Source of the DNA: Fragilaria crotonensis
Taxonomy: Eukaryota; Bacillariophyta; Fragilariophyceae; Fragilariales; Fragilariaceae
Length of the DNA: 64,000 nucleotides
Reading direction: 5' to 3'
NCBI GenBank assembly: GCA_022925895.1
Contig: JAKSYS010000313.1
Span: 1-64,000 of the forward strand
The notes beneath the pieces are model-generated. The model was not told where the DNA came from. It saw only the letters and a program-made list of their open reading frames with translations, and did not search any database. Within the stretch, counting starts at the first letter, position 1. Each line of letters opens with the position of its first letter. Position numbers and translations under genes: made by a program. Shown here one piece after another: positions 9,534 to 21,932 of this stretch.

Positions 9534-10065
9534 TGTCAAGGTCAACTGATTTCCTTCAGGACTTAAGTTGAAGTGTTGAAGTGCGTACAAGCCCAAATTT
9601 CAGGGTTCAAATTCTCTGCTACCACCGACCAGCTACTAGTTATTATTAGTTATGCATAGTTGTATGTCATAGTATTTGCAGTTGTACCTGGTACTCGAGT
9701 ACTCCAAGTTGAAAAGATAGACCGTATACTGTATCCATACATGAAGAATGTAGACGGTGTTCAGGTTGTCATCAGATCAGCTTCAACAAATCCCGAGGGA
9801 CGTGGGACGTGTGGGACGTGTGGGACATGGGACATGGGTTACGTACTGGTACCAGGTACTACGGTATTACCTCGGAAATGCGACCGAGGTAGTACTTCTC
9901 TTATAGGATTCCACGAAATTCCGGATCTTGCACTACTGGTACTATGCCCCATAGTTGGGGTACTTGAAGACGTTTTCGGTAGATTTATGTGGACCATACT
10001 CAGTCCAAACAATAGTACCAGCAGTTTGGGAACTGCGACTTTCGTTGCACTTGCAGTAAATTTAC
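9534..10065. other. Spacer with GTAC-rich and GGGAC repeats
   Basis: From 9630 to 9930 the sequence is full of short GTAC dyads. At 9800-9838 there is a small array of GGGACGTGT/GGGACATG units. The first part is probably the promoter of the minus-strand hydrolase. No gene is supported. Confidence 0.55.
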
Positions 10066-12148
10066 ATGCGGTACATATGGAACGAATGCGACAAGTTTCG
10101 TAAGGTACCCTTTGGCTCATTTGTAATACTTGTCGATAGAATGGTTGACACCAAAACTCTGACAAAGTACAAATGTATTCTTGCTTCGTTCATGTCTTTT
10201 CTCCACAATCGTCCTGTTGGAGGTGAGTATCATCGGGATCATGTTCATGCAATGGAGGTGTTAGCTGCTATAACTCCGAATGATGTGCTGCGGTATATGA
10301 ATTTGAAGACTTTTGGGACAACAGAACCTGCGGGAGATGCGAATCCCATTTCAGCACGAGCAAACTCCTTGGCAATGGACAAGAAAGCGATCTCGTATTT
10401 CATGCCTAATCGCGACATGTGGAGTGTGACAAGAACTGAAGGTAACCCTACCCGTAGTGCGCTCGTAAATGGTCTGATCAAGCGTGTCAAGAAGAAAGAG
10501 GCAAGGAAACAAGGGGTGGATTCGCAGACTCGACGGCCCATGCTTGGTCAGGAATTTGTTGTTATGCATGACCTTTTGAATCGTAATGTTTTGTCTGCAG
10601 GCCAGAGGGGTGAAGGTGCACATGATGTATTCTGGAAAGGTATGGTATATCGGCGATGGTGAACTTCCAATTCCATTTGATAGCTCGAGTTGATGACTCA
10701 ACTCAACTTGTACTGGAGCATATTCGAGTCCACGATGCGTTTCCAAATGCATTGAAAACCAGATTGAACTGGTCCAAAATGTGGACGATGAGCGAGATGC
10801 ACCATGGCAGATTGTGTTGGGGTCCCTGAATCCTGTATATTGTGTTTTGTGCTCACTCGCATTGTGGCTTGAATTAAATTTGAAGTTGAATCCGACAGCA
10901 ATGAATTCTCCATATGTTTTTGCATCAGCGATGACGTACGTGTTCCAGATGGAGGACTGAAGACAAAGGCAATGATACAATCTTTATTTACACGTATGTT
11001 CAGACGCCAGGAATTCAAGGGGAGGAGAATGGTGACGGTGAATTGTCTATGCTGGAAGTCACAGCATTCGAAAGTATGCTGCGACATTTGCCCGACGATG
11101 TGGGGTCACTAAAGACGAGAAAGATATCAGAGGTAGATGGAAAGGAACAGGTAGAGTATCCGATGTCTATGATGATGTTGAGCTTCCATTTCCCGATGCG
11201 AAGGTTGCTGAGAAGTTGTGTGGTGGCGGTCCTTGCTTTTATGTGCCTGACCAGACACTTGACGCGACTATGATGAACACATTCGTTCTGAGTCGAGTCG
11301 TTCCAAATATCAGGAAGCGGCTCCCAGAATCGGCGTGTCTTGTACTTGGTAAGGCGTTGTTGTGGTTGATTTGCTCTCCGCTTGCTGATGAGTACGTTCC
11401 GGGTGATTTCAAACGTGACGTTCTTTCGGAATGGGAACATGTTCGCGGGGCAGATGTTGATCCTGAAATGAATCCAATCAAGAAGATGGCGGTGACGGTG
11501 TCAGGCGATCACGGAGCAGTCTTCATTGATATGGTTGGGGCAATTGATGTGGATGGAGTAGCTGGGCAGCCTGCGCTTGGGACGAATGTGACAATGCGAA
11601 ATCAATTGTTGGGTATGCAGTCGGGTTTGTTGTCCCTACGACAAGACAATGTGGAGTTAAAGACAGCGGTCAATCGAATTCAATTGAATCTGGAGCGGTG
11701 TTTTGGCATTTTGAATGGAAATGTGAGGCGAATTGCATTGCAACCTGCGAGGCGACGGACTGCTGGTGGGGAGAGAGGCGAGGGCGAAGCAGGAGCGGAG
11801 GAGGTGCCTGAAAGAGCTGCTGCGAACGACCTCGCAATGATGGCGACGCTGATGCCGACGCCCAGAAGTCTTCACGACCTCTGGCAAGAGTATCATCATG
11901 GAGTCGGTGGGAGGAAAGCAGCTAGACTGTTCTCCTACACTGAGCGAGGTCGCTCAAAGCATCGGTACAGCCGACGCAAGGTTGTGTGGGACTTGGTATC
12001 AAGATTGATTCGCATGGGGGATACTGCAGAGACCGCCATAGACAAGATTTATGCTGTCTATGGTGGTCAGACTTCAGTGACCAACATCATTAATGGGCTG
12101 AAGAGGGATAAGAAGGATGGGACTCTGAATCCCAACTTTAGAATTTAG
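10066..12148 (+). mobile_element. Crypton-type DNA transposon (tyrosine recombinase plus GCR1-like domain), broken
   Basis: Read on the plus strand in several frames, this spells one tyrosine-recombinase protein. The N-terminal part at 10141-10662 has ISYFMPNR and GNPTRSALVNGLIKRVKKKE. The central part at 10670-10930 has NFQFHLIARVDD and DAPWQIVLGS. The catalytic part at 11050-11230 has GSHSIRKYA (the HxxR box) and RGRWKGTGRVSDVYDD, with the candidate nucleophile Tyr. The C-terminal part at 11216-12148 ends in a GCR1-like DNA-binding region. A tyrosine recombinase joined to a GCR1_C-type domain is the hallmark of Cryptons. The coding frame is broken about three times by small indels, so this copy is inactive. 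Terminal repeats and target duplication were not found by eye, and Cryptons usually lack conspicuous ones. Confidence 0.8.
11216..12148 (+). pseudogene. C-terminal Crypton ORF: recombinase end plus GCR1_C-like DNA-binding domain
   Basis: This is the longest unbroken piece of the Crypton (about 310 codons; the frame extends upstream to about 11050 and has no ATG of its own at 11216). It begins at the recombinase end (VAEKLCGGGPCFYV, then VVPNIRKRLPESACLVLGKA). It passes through an acidic and Arg/Glu-rich linker with a probable coiled coil (MRNQLLGMQSGLLSLRQDN). It ends with SLHDLWQEYHHGVGGRKAAR, YSRRKVVWDLVSRLIRMGDT and IDKIYAVYGGQTSVTNIING. The 'LWxEYxxGxxGRKAAxxFxxxERG...RRKxxW' layout is that of GCR1_C-type domains, which bind DNA in yeast activators and in Cryptons. 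Its openness over nearly 1 kb, while the upstream part is frameshifted, may only reflect chance or a recent break. Confidence 0.72.
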
Positions 12149-12586
12149 CTCGCCGTAGTATGTTTTCTACTGTACTAGTACGATACGAAACTATTTCTTA
12201 CCATTTATACGTACTGTCGTAAGCCGGAATCCTCCATTTTAGCACGGCGACAGCACGGAGTTTTTTTCTACTTGGGGAATATACGAAGCCCTACATGGTT
12301 GCTTTATTTGTTTCATGAATTTTAGGTACATCCGTAGTACGATCGTACTTGCAATCGGGAACGGTTGTCAACATGAAAAAGATCCCTTGAGATTCACTTT
12401 TCATGAAACTGTAAAACAAGAGTGAGGATATTGAAGTTTCTGAACGTCTGGGGAGACAGGCACAACGGTAGAACACCAGGTTCGATCACAGACTTGTCGC
12501 CGCAACGGCGGTTGAAAGGTTTAAGAGATCATCCACTTTCAAGATGCAGAGCATCACAATCAAACGGCCGCTGCTCTTCCTCTTTC
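12149..12586. other. Spacer and 5' region of the CRAL-TRIO gene
   Basis: GTAC motifs are present at 12165-12220 and TACGTAC-like strings near 12330. At 12544 an ATG opens a second frame beginning MQSITIKRPLLFLFHALLLS, a very good signal peptide, but it is out of frame with the CRAL-TRIO frame that follows (see findings). Confidence 0.5.
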
Positions 12587-13510
12587 ATGCGTTGCTTCTC
12601 TCAACGTCCGCAGCTTCAGGTTGGCGCCGCCGGGGATTTGAAGAAAGGGAAACCAATGACACCATGGATCCCATATGGTGGAGGCACTGGCAATGATGCT
12701 TCTCCCACCAACACAAATTACACATTTCCTCTCTTGCGTGAGGGTGATGGTCATGAAGACGATCCCGATGCGATACCAGGTCGTTTTCTACGCATGCAAA
12801 ATGGTAACCGTGAAAAGGCCAAGGACGCTCTACACTCAACTTTGGCTTGGCGTGCCAAGCACGAGGTGGATACGATTCTCGGCCGCCCGCACCCCAAATT
12901 CGATTTGTGCAAAGTTATCCTCCCGCATTGCTTTCTAGGACGAGATACTACCGGCCATGTGATCTTTTGTCAACGACCTGGTTTTGCCGATACGAATTTA
13001 AAGCATCGAGCGAACGTTTCGAACGATGACTTGTTGATGCATTACGTCTGGGTCTTGGAGTTTTGTTGGAATGTCCTTGAACCGCGTTCAGATCAAACTA
13101 TGACTTCTGTTTTAGATCTGAAGGGGGTATCGTTGACCAAGACACGAGAAATGCTGGCCTTCATCCAGCAATTTGTTAGTATGATGAGCTCTAACTACCC
13201 GCAACGTGCCTTTAAGACACTAATCATCAACTCCCCCGGCTGGTTTGGAGCTCTTTATCGCGCGATCTCTCCCTTGTTGCGGGAATCAACGCGCCTCAAG
13301 ATTCAGATTCTGTCGCCTGGAAAGAAGCAGCGACAAGTTCTCGAGGAATATCTTGGACCGTGTCTGCCCGAGGCACTGTTCACGGGTGAGCCTGTTTCGT
13401 TCTCAGACACCTCGTCCATGGAAAATGACCTTAGGGAGTTTGTAGGTATCGCGAAGTTGTATATTCGAAATAACCTTTTGTGGTCGCTAACACCCTCCTT
13501 CTTGCAATAA
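12587..13510 (+). CDS. CRAL-TRIO (Sec14-like) lipid-binding protein
   Basis: From the first in-frame ATG (12587) the product has 307 residues. The N-terminal helical part DPDAIPGRFLRMQNGNREKA resembles the CRAL-TRIO N domain. The lipid-binding lobe follows: HCFLGRDTTGHVIFCQRPG, DLLMHYVWVLEF, TSVLDLKGVSL and the characteristic NYPQRAFKTLIINSPGWFGA, ending in LEEYLGPCLPEALF. The 'YPxR..K..IIN.P..F' string is diagnostic for Sec14 domains, which bind phosphoinositides or other hydrophobic ligands and move or present them between membranes. The frame is open further upstream without an ATG, so the true N-terminus is uncertain. A signal-peptide-like segment in another frame begins at 12544. The gene ends 3' of YIRNNLLWSLTPSFLQ. 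Confidence 0.85.
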   Translation: MRCFSQRPQLQVGAAGDLKKGKPMTPWIPYGGGTGNDASPTNTNYTFPLLREGDGHEDDPDAIPGRFLRMQNGNREKAKDALHSTLAWRAKHEVDTILGRPHPKFDLCKVILPHCFLGRDTTGHVIFCQRPGFADTNLKHRANVSNDDLLMHYVWVLEFCWNVLEPRSDQTMTSVLDLKGVSLTKTREMLAFIQQFVSMMSSNYPQRAFKTLIINSPGWFGALYRAISPLLRESTRLKIQILSPGKKQRQVLEEYLGPCLPEALFTGEPVSFSDTSSMENDLREFVGIAKLYIRNNLLWSLTPSFLQ

Positions 13511-14200
13511 ACGCGAAGTGTCTTGCAAGGTTAAGGGACGCCGGCCTTGAAATGATACCTCCCTCAGGACTGGAACAGAACGCAACACACACTGTAGCGC
13601 CCAATGCCCCTGAGAGCCAAACGGCGGAACACTCCTCAGTGGAAGGTCTCAAGGTTTAGCGGTTATTGCGGAAATTTGGCCATTCACACAATCCCGAGTC
13701 ATCACAGCGCATGTCAATGACTCTTCTAAGCGAAAGAACGCGAAAGAACGCGCTACAACTACTGGATAAAGAATTATGACAATTACGGTCTCGTCGTATG
13801 CTGACTGGTACTCCGAAGTACCTTGTAGTTTGTAGTGTGTTCTCTACTACCGGTACACGTAGTTCTGCCCTCCACCTTGAATCGAAGTGGAATACTGTAG
13901 TATTCCTGTGCAGTGCTACTCGTGTTATGTACTCCGATCAATCCATTATCCACTGCTCTATGTACTGGCGTAGTACAGTACAACTGCGTACTTCATACTG
14001 CATACTTCAAACTTCTGACACTTCATACTTCATTCTTCACATACCAGTACACTTCATGGTCTCTCGGGCTCTGGTGTACAAGTATACTCGGAATACTGCA
14101 ATGTACACTTGCACCGTCGTCCACGATGGCTGAAGTGCAGCATTTGCATGGTACTACCGGAAGTTAATCTCATATGATCATATGATTGATTTCACGTCCC
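13511..14200. other. Spacer, GTAC and ACTTCAT repeats
   Basis: It includes a small tandem repeat of GCGAAAGAAC (about 13731-13755), GTAC-rich sequence (13800-13990) and repeats of ACTTCATACT (13985-14060). CATATGATCATATGAT at 14171-14186 is an A/T-rich dyad just upstream of the next start. No gene is supported. Confidence 0.55.
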
Positions 14201-15625
14201 ATGTCGACTCGTTCAGTATATGTTTCTCGGGTCCGCAGAGCATTCTTGCTCAGGGCTCATCCTGATCGATTTCGAGCCCATGCTCCGCATATTCGAAAAC
14301 AGCAGGCAGGGCTGGTTCAGGCCATATCGGACAGGATGGAGGGCGCAGATTTCTTGTCGTATGCTTATGGAGAGAACATCCAGTCGAGTCGAATACAACC
14401 CACCTATCCCTTCCTAGAATATGTGCTGGAGCAAAAAGATGGCTCGCTGAAAACATATAGTCTCAATCTTAACGATTCTGTCGAAGGAGTGCTTCATTCT
14501 ATGGTGGATGCTCTTCGTCAAAACGGTCTGAACACACTGATGGCTCCTCCCAAGGCGCGTCCCAGACCACTCCAACATGCCAGCAATCCTCGCGATATAC
14601 ATTGGGCATCGACCACATGCGCTGCGACTGGAATTGACCACCAATACGATGTACATTGGAATCAAGGGCGGGATTTGCGACGTTTCTTGTCAACGCTGGA
14701 TTCTAACGAGATTTCAGTCCGGAAAGCTAGCCGTATGGACGTGACGGCTGCAGCATCGGTTGTGAGAAGAGATTACCAGTTTTCAGCCGTAGATGGCACC
14801 GGATTGGGATGGTCGAGCGCGTCTCTGGCCACTCTGTTGCGAACGCTTGTGGATTTGTATCAAGAACACTCCCACAAGTTCCATGTAACATCCTTCTACC
14901 CACTCCGGCTGGTGTGGTCGTCAGAAGATCAACCGTTGGACCTACACGGAGGAAACTTATTTCTCAATCCAGCAGCGACTCCAATTCAATGGTTGGACCA
15001 CTTGCTTAGTGTTACACCTGAGGCATTGGCATTTCAGAATGAGCTTAGAGTCCGACTTGCAGAAGCATGCCAACAAGTTAATTCTTTTTTGGGCGTTACC
15101 TTTCAAAAGGGTCACTCGTGCTCCTCACGAGAATATTATGAACTCATGGATCGTTTGGCTCATTCTGTGCCCATTCCAATGTCTTGTGACCCAGATAATC
15201 ATGCCATTACTTTGGAACGAATTCACGTCATGGTGGAGTCTCCGCAAGCGTGTCGCCGCGCTATTCTGACAAAGGAAGGTCACATTCGTGTGGGCTCGAG
15301 CATGGCGAGCGAGGCCATTTTCTCGGCTGTATCCGCTTTACAACCAAAAGCAAGGGACAAACTATCGCAGTCAAGACTAGAAAAAACGAAGGCGCAGGTA
15401 ACCTCGCAACAGATGAAATCGGAGTTAGGTTTGCAGCGGGTTCACTACAGCAAAATTGTTAACGAGGAACAATTTGTTGGTGCACTAGTCCGGCTGTTGC
15501 AATTGGAGGAGCAAGATGATTTAAAGCGAAAGCTTGCTGGCAACTCTCTTGGAATTGTGGGAACGGGACAATTTTGCCACTTGGGCGATGATGGTTCATT
15601 GATGGTACCATGGGATTGGAGCTAG
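14201..15625 (+). CDS. TCAIM-like mitochondrial protein (DUF4460/DUF4461)
   Basis: 474 residues from ATG 14201. The N-terminus MSTRSVYVSRVRRAFLLRAH is basic with no acidic residue, consistent with mitochondrial targeting. It leads into a J-like motif, RAFLLRAHPDRFRAHAPHI, the start of DUF4460 as in animal TCAIM ('T-cell activation inhibitor, mitochondrial'). The central and C-terminal part (SFYPLRLVWSSEDQPLDLHG, the 'ITLERIHVMVES' and 'HIRVGSSM' stretch, IPSDF-like end VPWDWS) fits DUF4461. The molecular function of this family is unknown. The HPD tripeptide recalls DnaJ domains and suggests contact with Hsp70. The protein has no introns. Presence in a protist indicates that the immune name reflects a derived animal role. 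Downstream is a 300-base spacer, then the RPC2 pseudogene on the other strand. Confidence 0.85.
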   Translation: MSTRSVYVSRVRRAFLLRAHPDRFRAHAPHIRKQQAGLVQAISDRMEGADFLSYAYGENIQSSRIQPTYPFLEYVLEQKDGSLKTYSLNLNDSVEGVLHSMVDALRQNGLNTLMAPPKARPRPLQHASNPRDIHWASTTCAATGIDHQYDVHWNQGRDLRRFLSTLDSNEISVRKASRMDVTAAASVVRRDYQFSAVDGTGLGWSSASLATLLRTLVDLYQEHSHKFHVTSFYPLRLVWSSEDQPLDLHGGNLFLNPAATPIQWLDHLLSVTPEALAFQNELRVRLAEACQQVNSFLGVTFQKGHSCSSREYYELMDRLAHSVPIPMSCDPDNHAITLERIHVMVESPQACRRAILTKEGHIRVGSSMASEAIFSAVSALQPKARDKLSQSRLEKTKAQVTSQQMKSELGLQRVHYSKIVNEEQFVGALVRLLQLEEQDDLKRKLAGNSLGIVGTGQFCHLGDDGSLMVPWDWS

Positions 15626-15929
15626 TTGATGTCCTTAGAACTCTGTTTTCTTGTTCGCCATGAACAAACCACTTGCCAATGGCTCAGACACAGCATATCC
15701 TATCTTTGTCGATTGAATTGTATTTCAAATACAGCTTATCCGTCTTTCCAGCAAGAAAACCAGAATGATATGGTGCACTGCACGTGCGATCAAACGTTCC
15801 ATTGGCATATAGCCTTATCCAGTCAATTGCATTCGCAGCACCATGCAACGGCCAAAACCACCATCACTGGAAGATTTGTTCAAAACAATGGCGTCCTCAA
15901 TATTAGAACCGGAATATGAATGTACTCCA
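15626..15929. other. Spacer, nothing evident
   Basis: 3' region of the TCAIM-like gene. The plus-strand frame after the stop has no recognisable content. Confidence 0.5.
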
Positions 15930-17060
<1,131 letters not shown>

Positions 17061-17598
17061 AGCGAGGAATTCCTTCCTTGAGTTATTCATGCTGGCTGAT
17101 GTATTTGGATTTCAAGCCGAACGCGGCTTGAGATCTTAACGAACAGAGGGGTCTGAGGGATGCTCTGCTTGTGTTACGACCTACCAGTAGTAGCGGGAGC
17201 GGGTTATGTGAAGAGGTGTTCATGAGTCTATGGGAGTGCATGAGAAAAATCGTTGACGGGTGGAGTCAAGTGACTATCTACCGGCTGTCTAATACCGTTG
17301 TCTGGCTGTACTGTACCAGTAGCCTGTATCCTGAATCCAAGTTACTGTACAGGACGGAATGCAGTACAAAACACTACGATCAGTACATACTCCTACCGTA
17401 CTGTCGATTTTTGTCGTGCGGGATGGTGGGTGATTCTGGGATGTATGCATAGATGCATAGGATGGATATTGGATATCGAAGCTCCAAGCATGCTATGTCA
17501 TATGCATGCTATGCATACACGTTATTCCAACAGAGCACACATTGAAGTCCTGCACTTGTTGCCACGGCTGTGTTGTGGCCCGTCCCTTACGACCGAAC
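17061..17598. other. Spacer and promoter region of the TraB-family gene
   Basis: It contains GTAC-rich repeats at 17285-17400 and TGCATGCTATGCATAC-type dyads at 17490-17520. An in-frame ATG at 17506 could extend the next protein by 31 residues, but those residues interrupt an otherwise clean signal peptide. Confidence 0.5.
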
Positions 17599-18630
17599 AT
17601 GATTAGAATACTCCCACGCTGGATCTGGATAGCATTGTTAGTCACACAATGGGTGCATGCCTTTTACGTTCCATTGGCTCACCGCCATCAACGATGGTCC
17701 ACACTGTCGGCCGAGATCACTCAAGTACGCGCTCCCCAAGGCACAGTGGTGGAGCTCTACAATCCAACATCAGGACAAAAGGTCACTCTGATAGGAACAG
17801 CTCATCTATCCCAACAATCCAACGATCAAGTCAAGTGTATCATTGAAACCATGAAGCCAGACGTCATCGTGATAGAGCTGGACCCCAGTCGTCTCGAAAG
17901 AATCGGCTTGACCGTAGAGGATCTTGGCGCAAACTTTTGCGCCGTAGATGATATCGTACCGCCTCAGCTGAGGGATGACCGGGATGCCATGGAAAATCTG
18001 CCTTGGTGGAGTGGGCTAGCTGAATTCTGTGTTGACCGAGTTGCTGAATTTGCACGAGGATACCTCACTGACATGTACAATAAGATGGGAAAGAACATGG
18101 GGAAGGATGGTTTGGTCGGAGGTGGCGAATTCCTTGCTGCTATTAATGCTGCCAAACGCAATGATGAGAACAGTGACACGACCACGAGGATTGTCCTAGG
18201 AGATCGCAACTCGATTGTGATGATAAAACGAGCCTTAGAATTGGCAATTCGCAGCGGCGATCCGTTGGGAGCGTTGAGGCGACTGACGTCTGCTAACCAG
18301 GAAGAACTTGATGCAATGCAAGACAAGCTTCGAGAGGAACTGGAAGGCAATGGCGTGGATCCCAGCGAGCTCAGCGTCGCTATTGTAGAAACACTCAAGA
18401 ATGACAGTGCCTTTCGCAATCGCATCTTCGAAAGATTAGAGCAACAAGTGCCGGAGTTCACCCGTGCATTTGTCATAGAACGGGACTATATCATGGCTGA
18501 GGCTATTCGACGAGAGGTTGACGCTAGTCATGTTGTGGCTGTTGTTGGCCTTGCGCATGTGCCAGGAATCTGTGCCACTCTCAAAGCAACTCAGTTTAAG
18601 GAGTTGCGTACCGCTACGCCGCCTACGTGA
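17599..18630 (+). CDS. TraB-family protein with signal peptide, probably plastid-targeted
   Basis: 343 residues from ATG 17599. The N-terminus MIRILPRWIWIALLVTQWVH then AFYVP is a signal peptide with the plastid-type 'AF' junction. The domain begins with VTLIGTAHLSQQSNDQVKCI and DVIVIELDPSRLERIGL, matching the TraB/PrgY and GumN-like 'GTAHxS..S...V...I....PD.V..ELD..R' opening. It closes with the second conserved block, SHVVAVVGLAHVPGI. Between them lies a long helical, charged insert (EELDAMQDKLREELEG). TraB-fold proteins are thought to be membrane-associated metallohydrolase-like, with conserved His and Glu. Biochemical activity in eukaryotes is not established, although TRABD proteins sit on mitochondria. 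It is convergent with CDC48, 82 bases apart. Confidence 0.85.
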   Translation: MIRILPRWIWIALLVTQWVHAFYVPLAHRHQRWSTLSAEITQVRAPQGTVVELYNPTSGQKVTLIGTAHLSQQSNDQVKCIIETMKPDVIVIELDPSRLERIGLTVEDLGANFCAVDDIVPPQLRDDRDAMENLPWWSGLAEFCVDRVAEFARGYLTDMYNKMGKNMGKDGLVGGGEFLAAINAAKRNDENSDTTTRIVLGDRNSIVMIKRALELAIRSGDPLGALRRLTSANQEELDAMQDKLREELEGNGVDPSELSVAIVETLKNDSAFRNRIFERLEQQVPEFTRAFVIERDYIMAEAIRREVDASHVVAVVGLAHVPGICATLKATQFKELRTATPPT

Positions 18631-18712
18631 TGGAATTCGTACTCTACTGTAGACTTGCACTCTAGTTGAGTTCAACTACCAATTGGTGAAACACGTATTC
18701 AACCCATTCACC

Positions 18713-21366
<2,654 letters not shown>

Positions 21367-21932
21367 GTCGCTACACAGATCAATTTAGAGTAACGAACGC
21401 GCTGGATTGGTTTTTGTTAAAGAATGAGTATTCCTTTGGAATGAACTCAATAGCACAACGATGATGATCGAAAGTCGAAAGAGATGATTTTGGAAGGCGA
21501 CGGTTCTACGGTGTTTCTGACGTCAATTGCATACCAGGCACACTCTTTAGGAAACAGAGAGAAGCAAATGGAATGAATTACTCGTACAGTACCTGGTACC
21601 TGGAATGAGTGTAACAAAAATCCAGGTACCAGCGGTACTGGGTAGTACTGGATAGTTGTACTGTGCATGTAAGTACTTGTACTCAAGTACCGGAACCAGT
21701 GCGTATGACAGTACTGTACTACCTGATACTGTACCGGATACTGGAGTACTCGATACTCTATGATACCATCTGTGAACATACAGTACCACGCGTATGAATA
21801 CGATATATATATATATTCACGTTTATAGAGAAAGACATCCTATCGGTATGCCTGTATGACATATTCTCCGACCCACCGACCAGCGTCACCGTCATCAGAC
21901 TCAACTAAATTGACTTGCTCAGATCTAAAGAT
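21367..21932. other. Divergent promoter region between CDC48 and the GCFC gene
   Basis: 566 bases between two outward-facing genes. The centre (21575-21790) is GTAC-rich, with TGGTACCTGG and GTACCAG strings and a run ATATATATATAT at 21804-21815. The core promoters of both genes must lie here. No specific factor site can be named. Confidence 0.5.

Noticed and set aside
9520-9620. Possible tRNA around GGTTCAAATTC at 9593-9603
   Set aside because: The B box is near-consensus but no A box or acceptor pairing exists within 80 bases upstream.
10245-11087. Minus-strand frames of 98-209 codons opposite the Crypton
   Set aside because: Shadows of the plus-strand recombinase coding sequence; no motif of their own.
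10066-12148. DIRS-type retroelement
   Set aside because: A tyrosine recombinase is present but no reverse transcriptase or split direct repeats accompany it, and the GCR1-like domain points to Cryptons.
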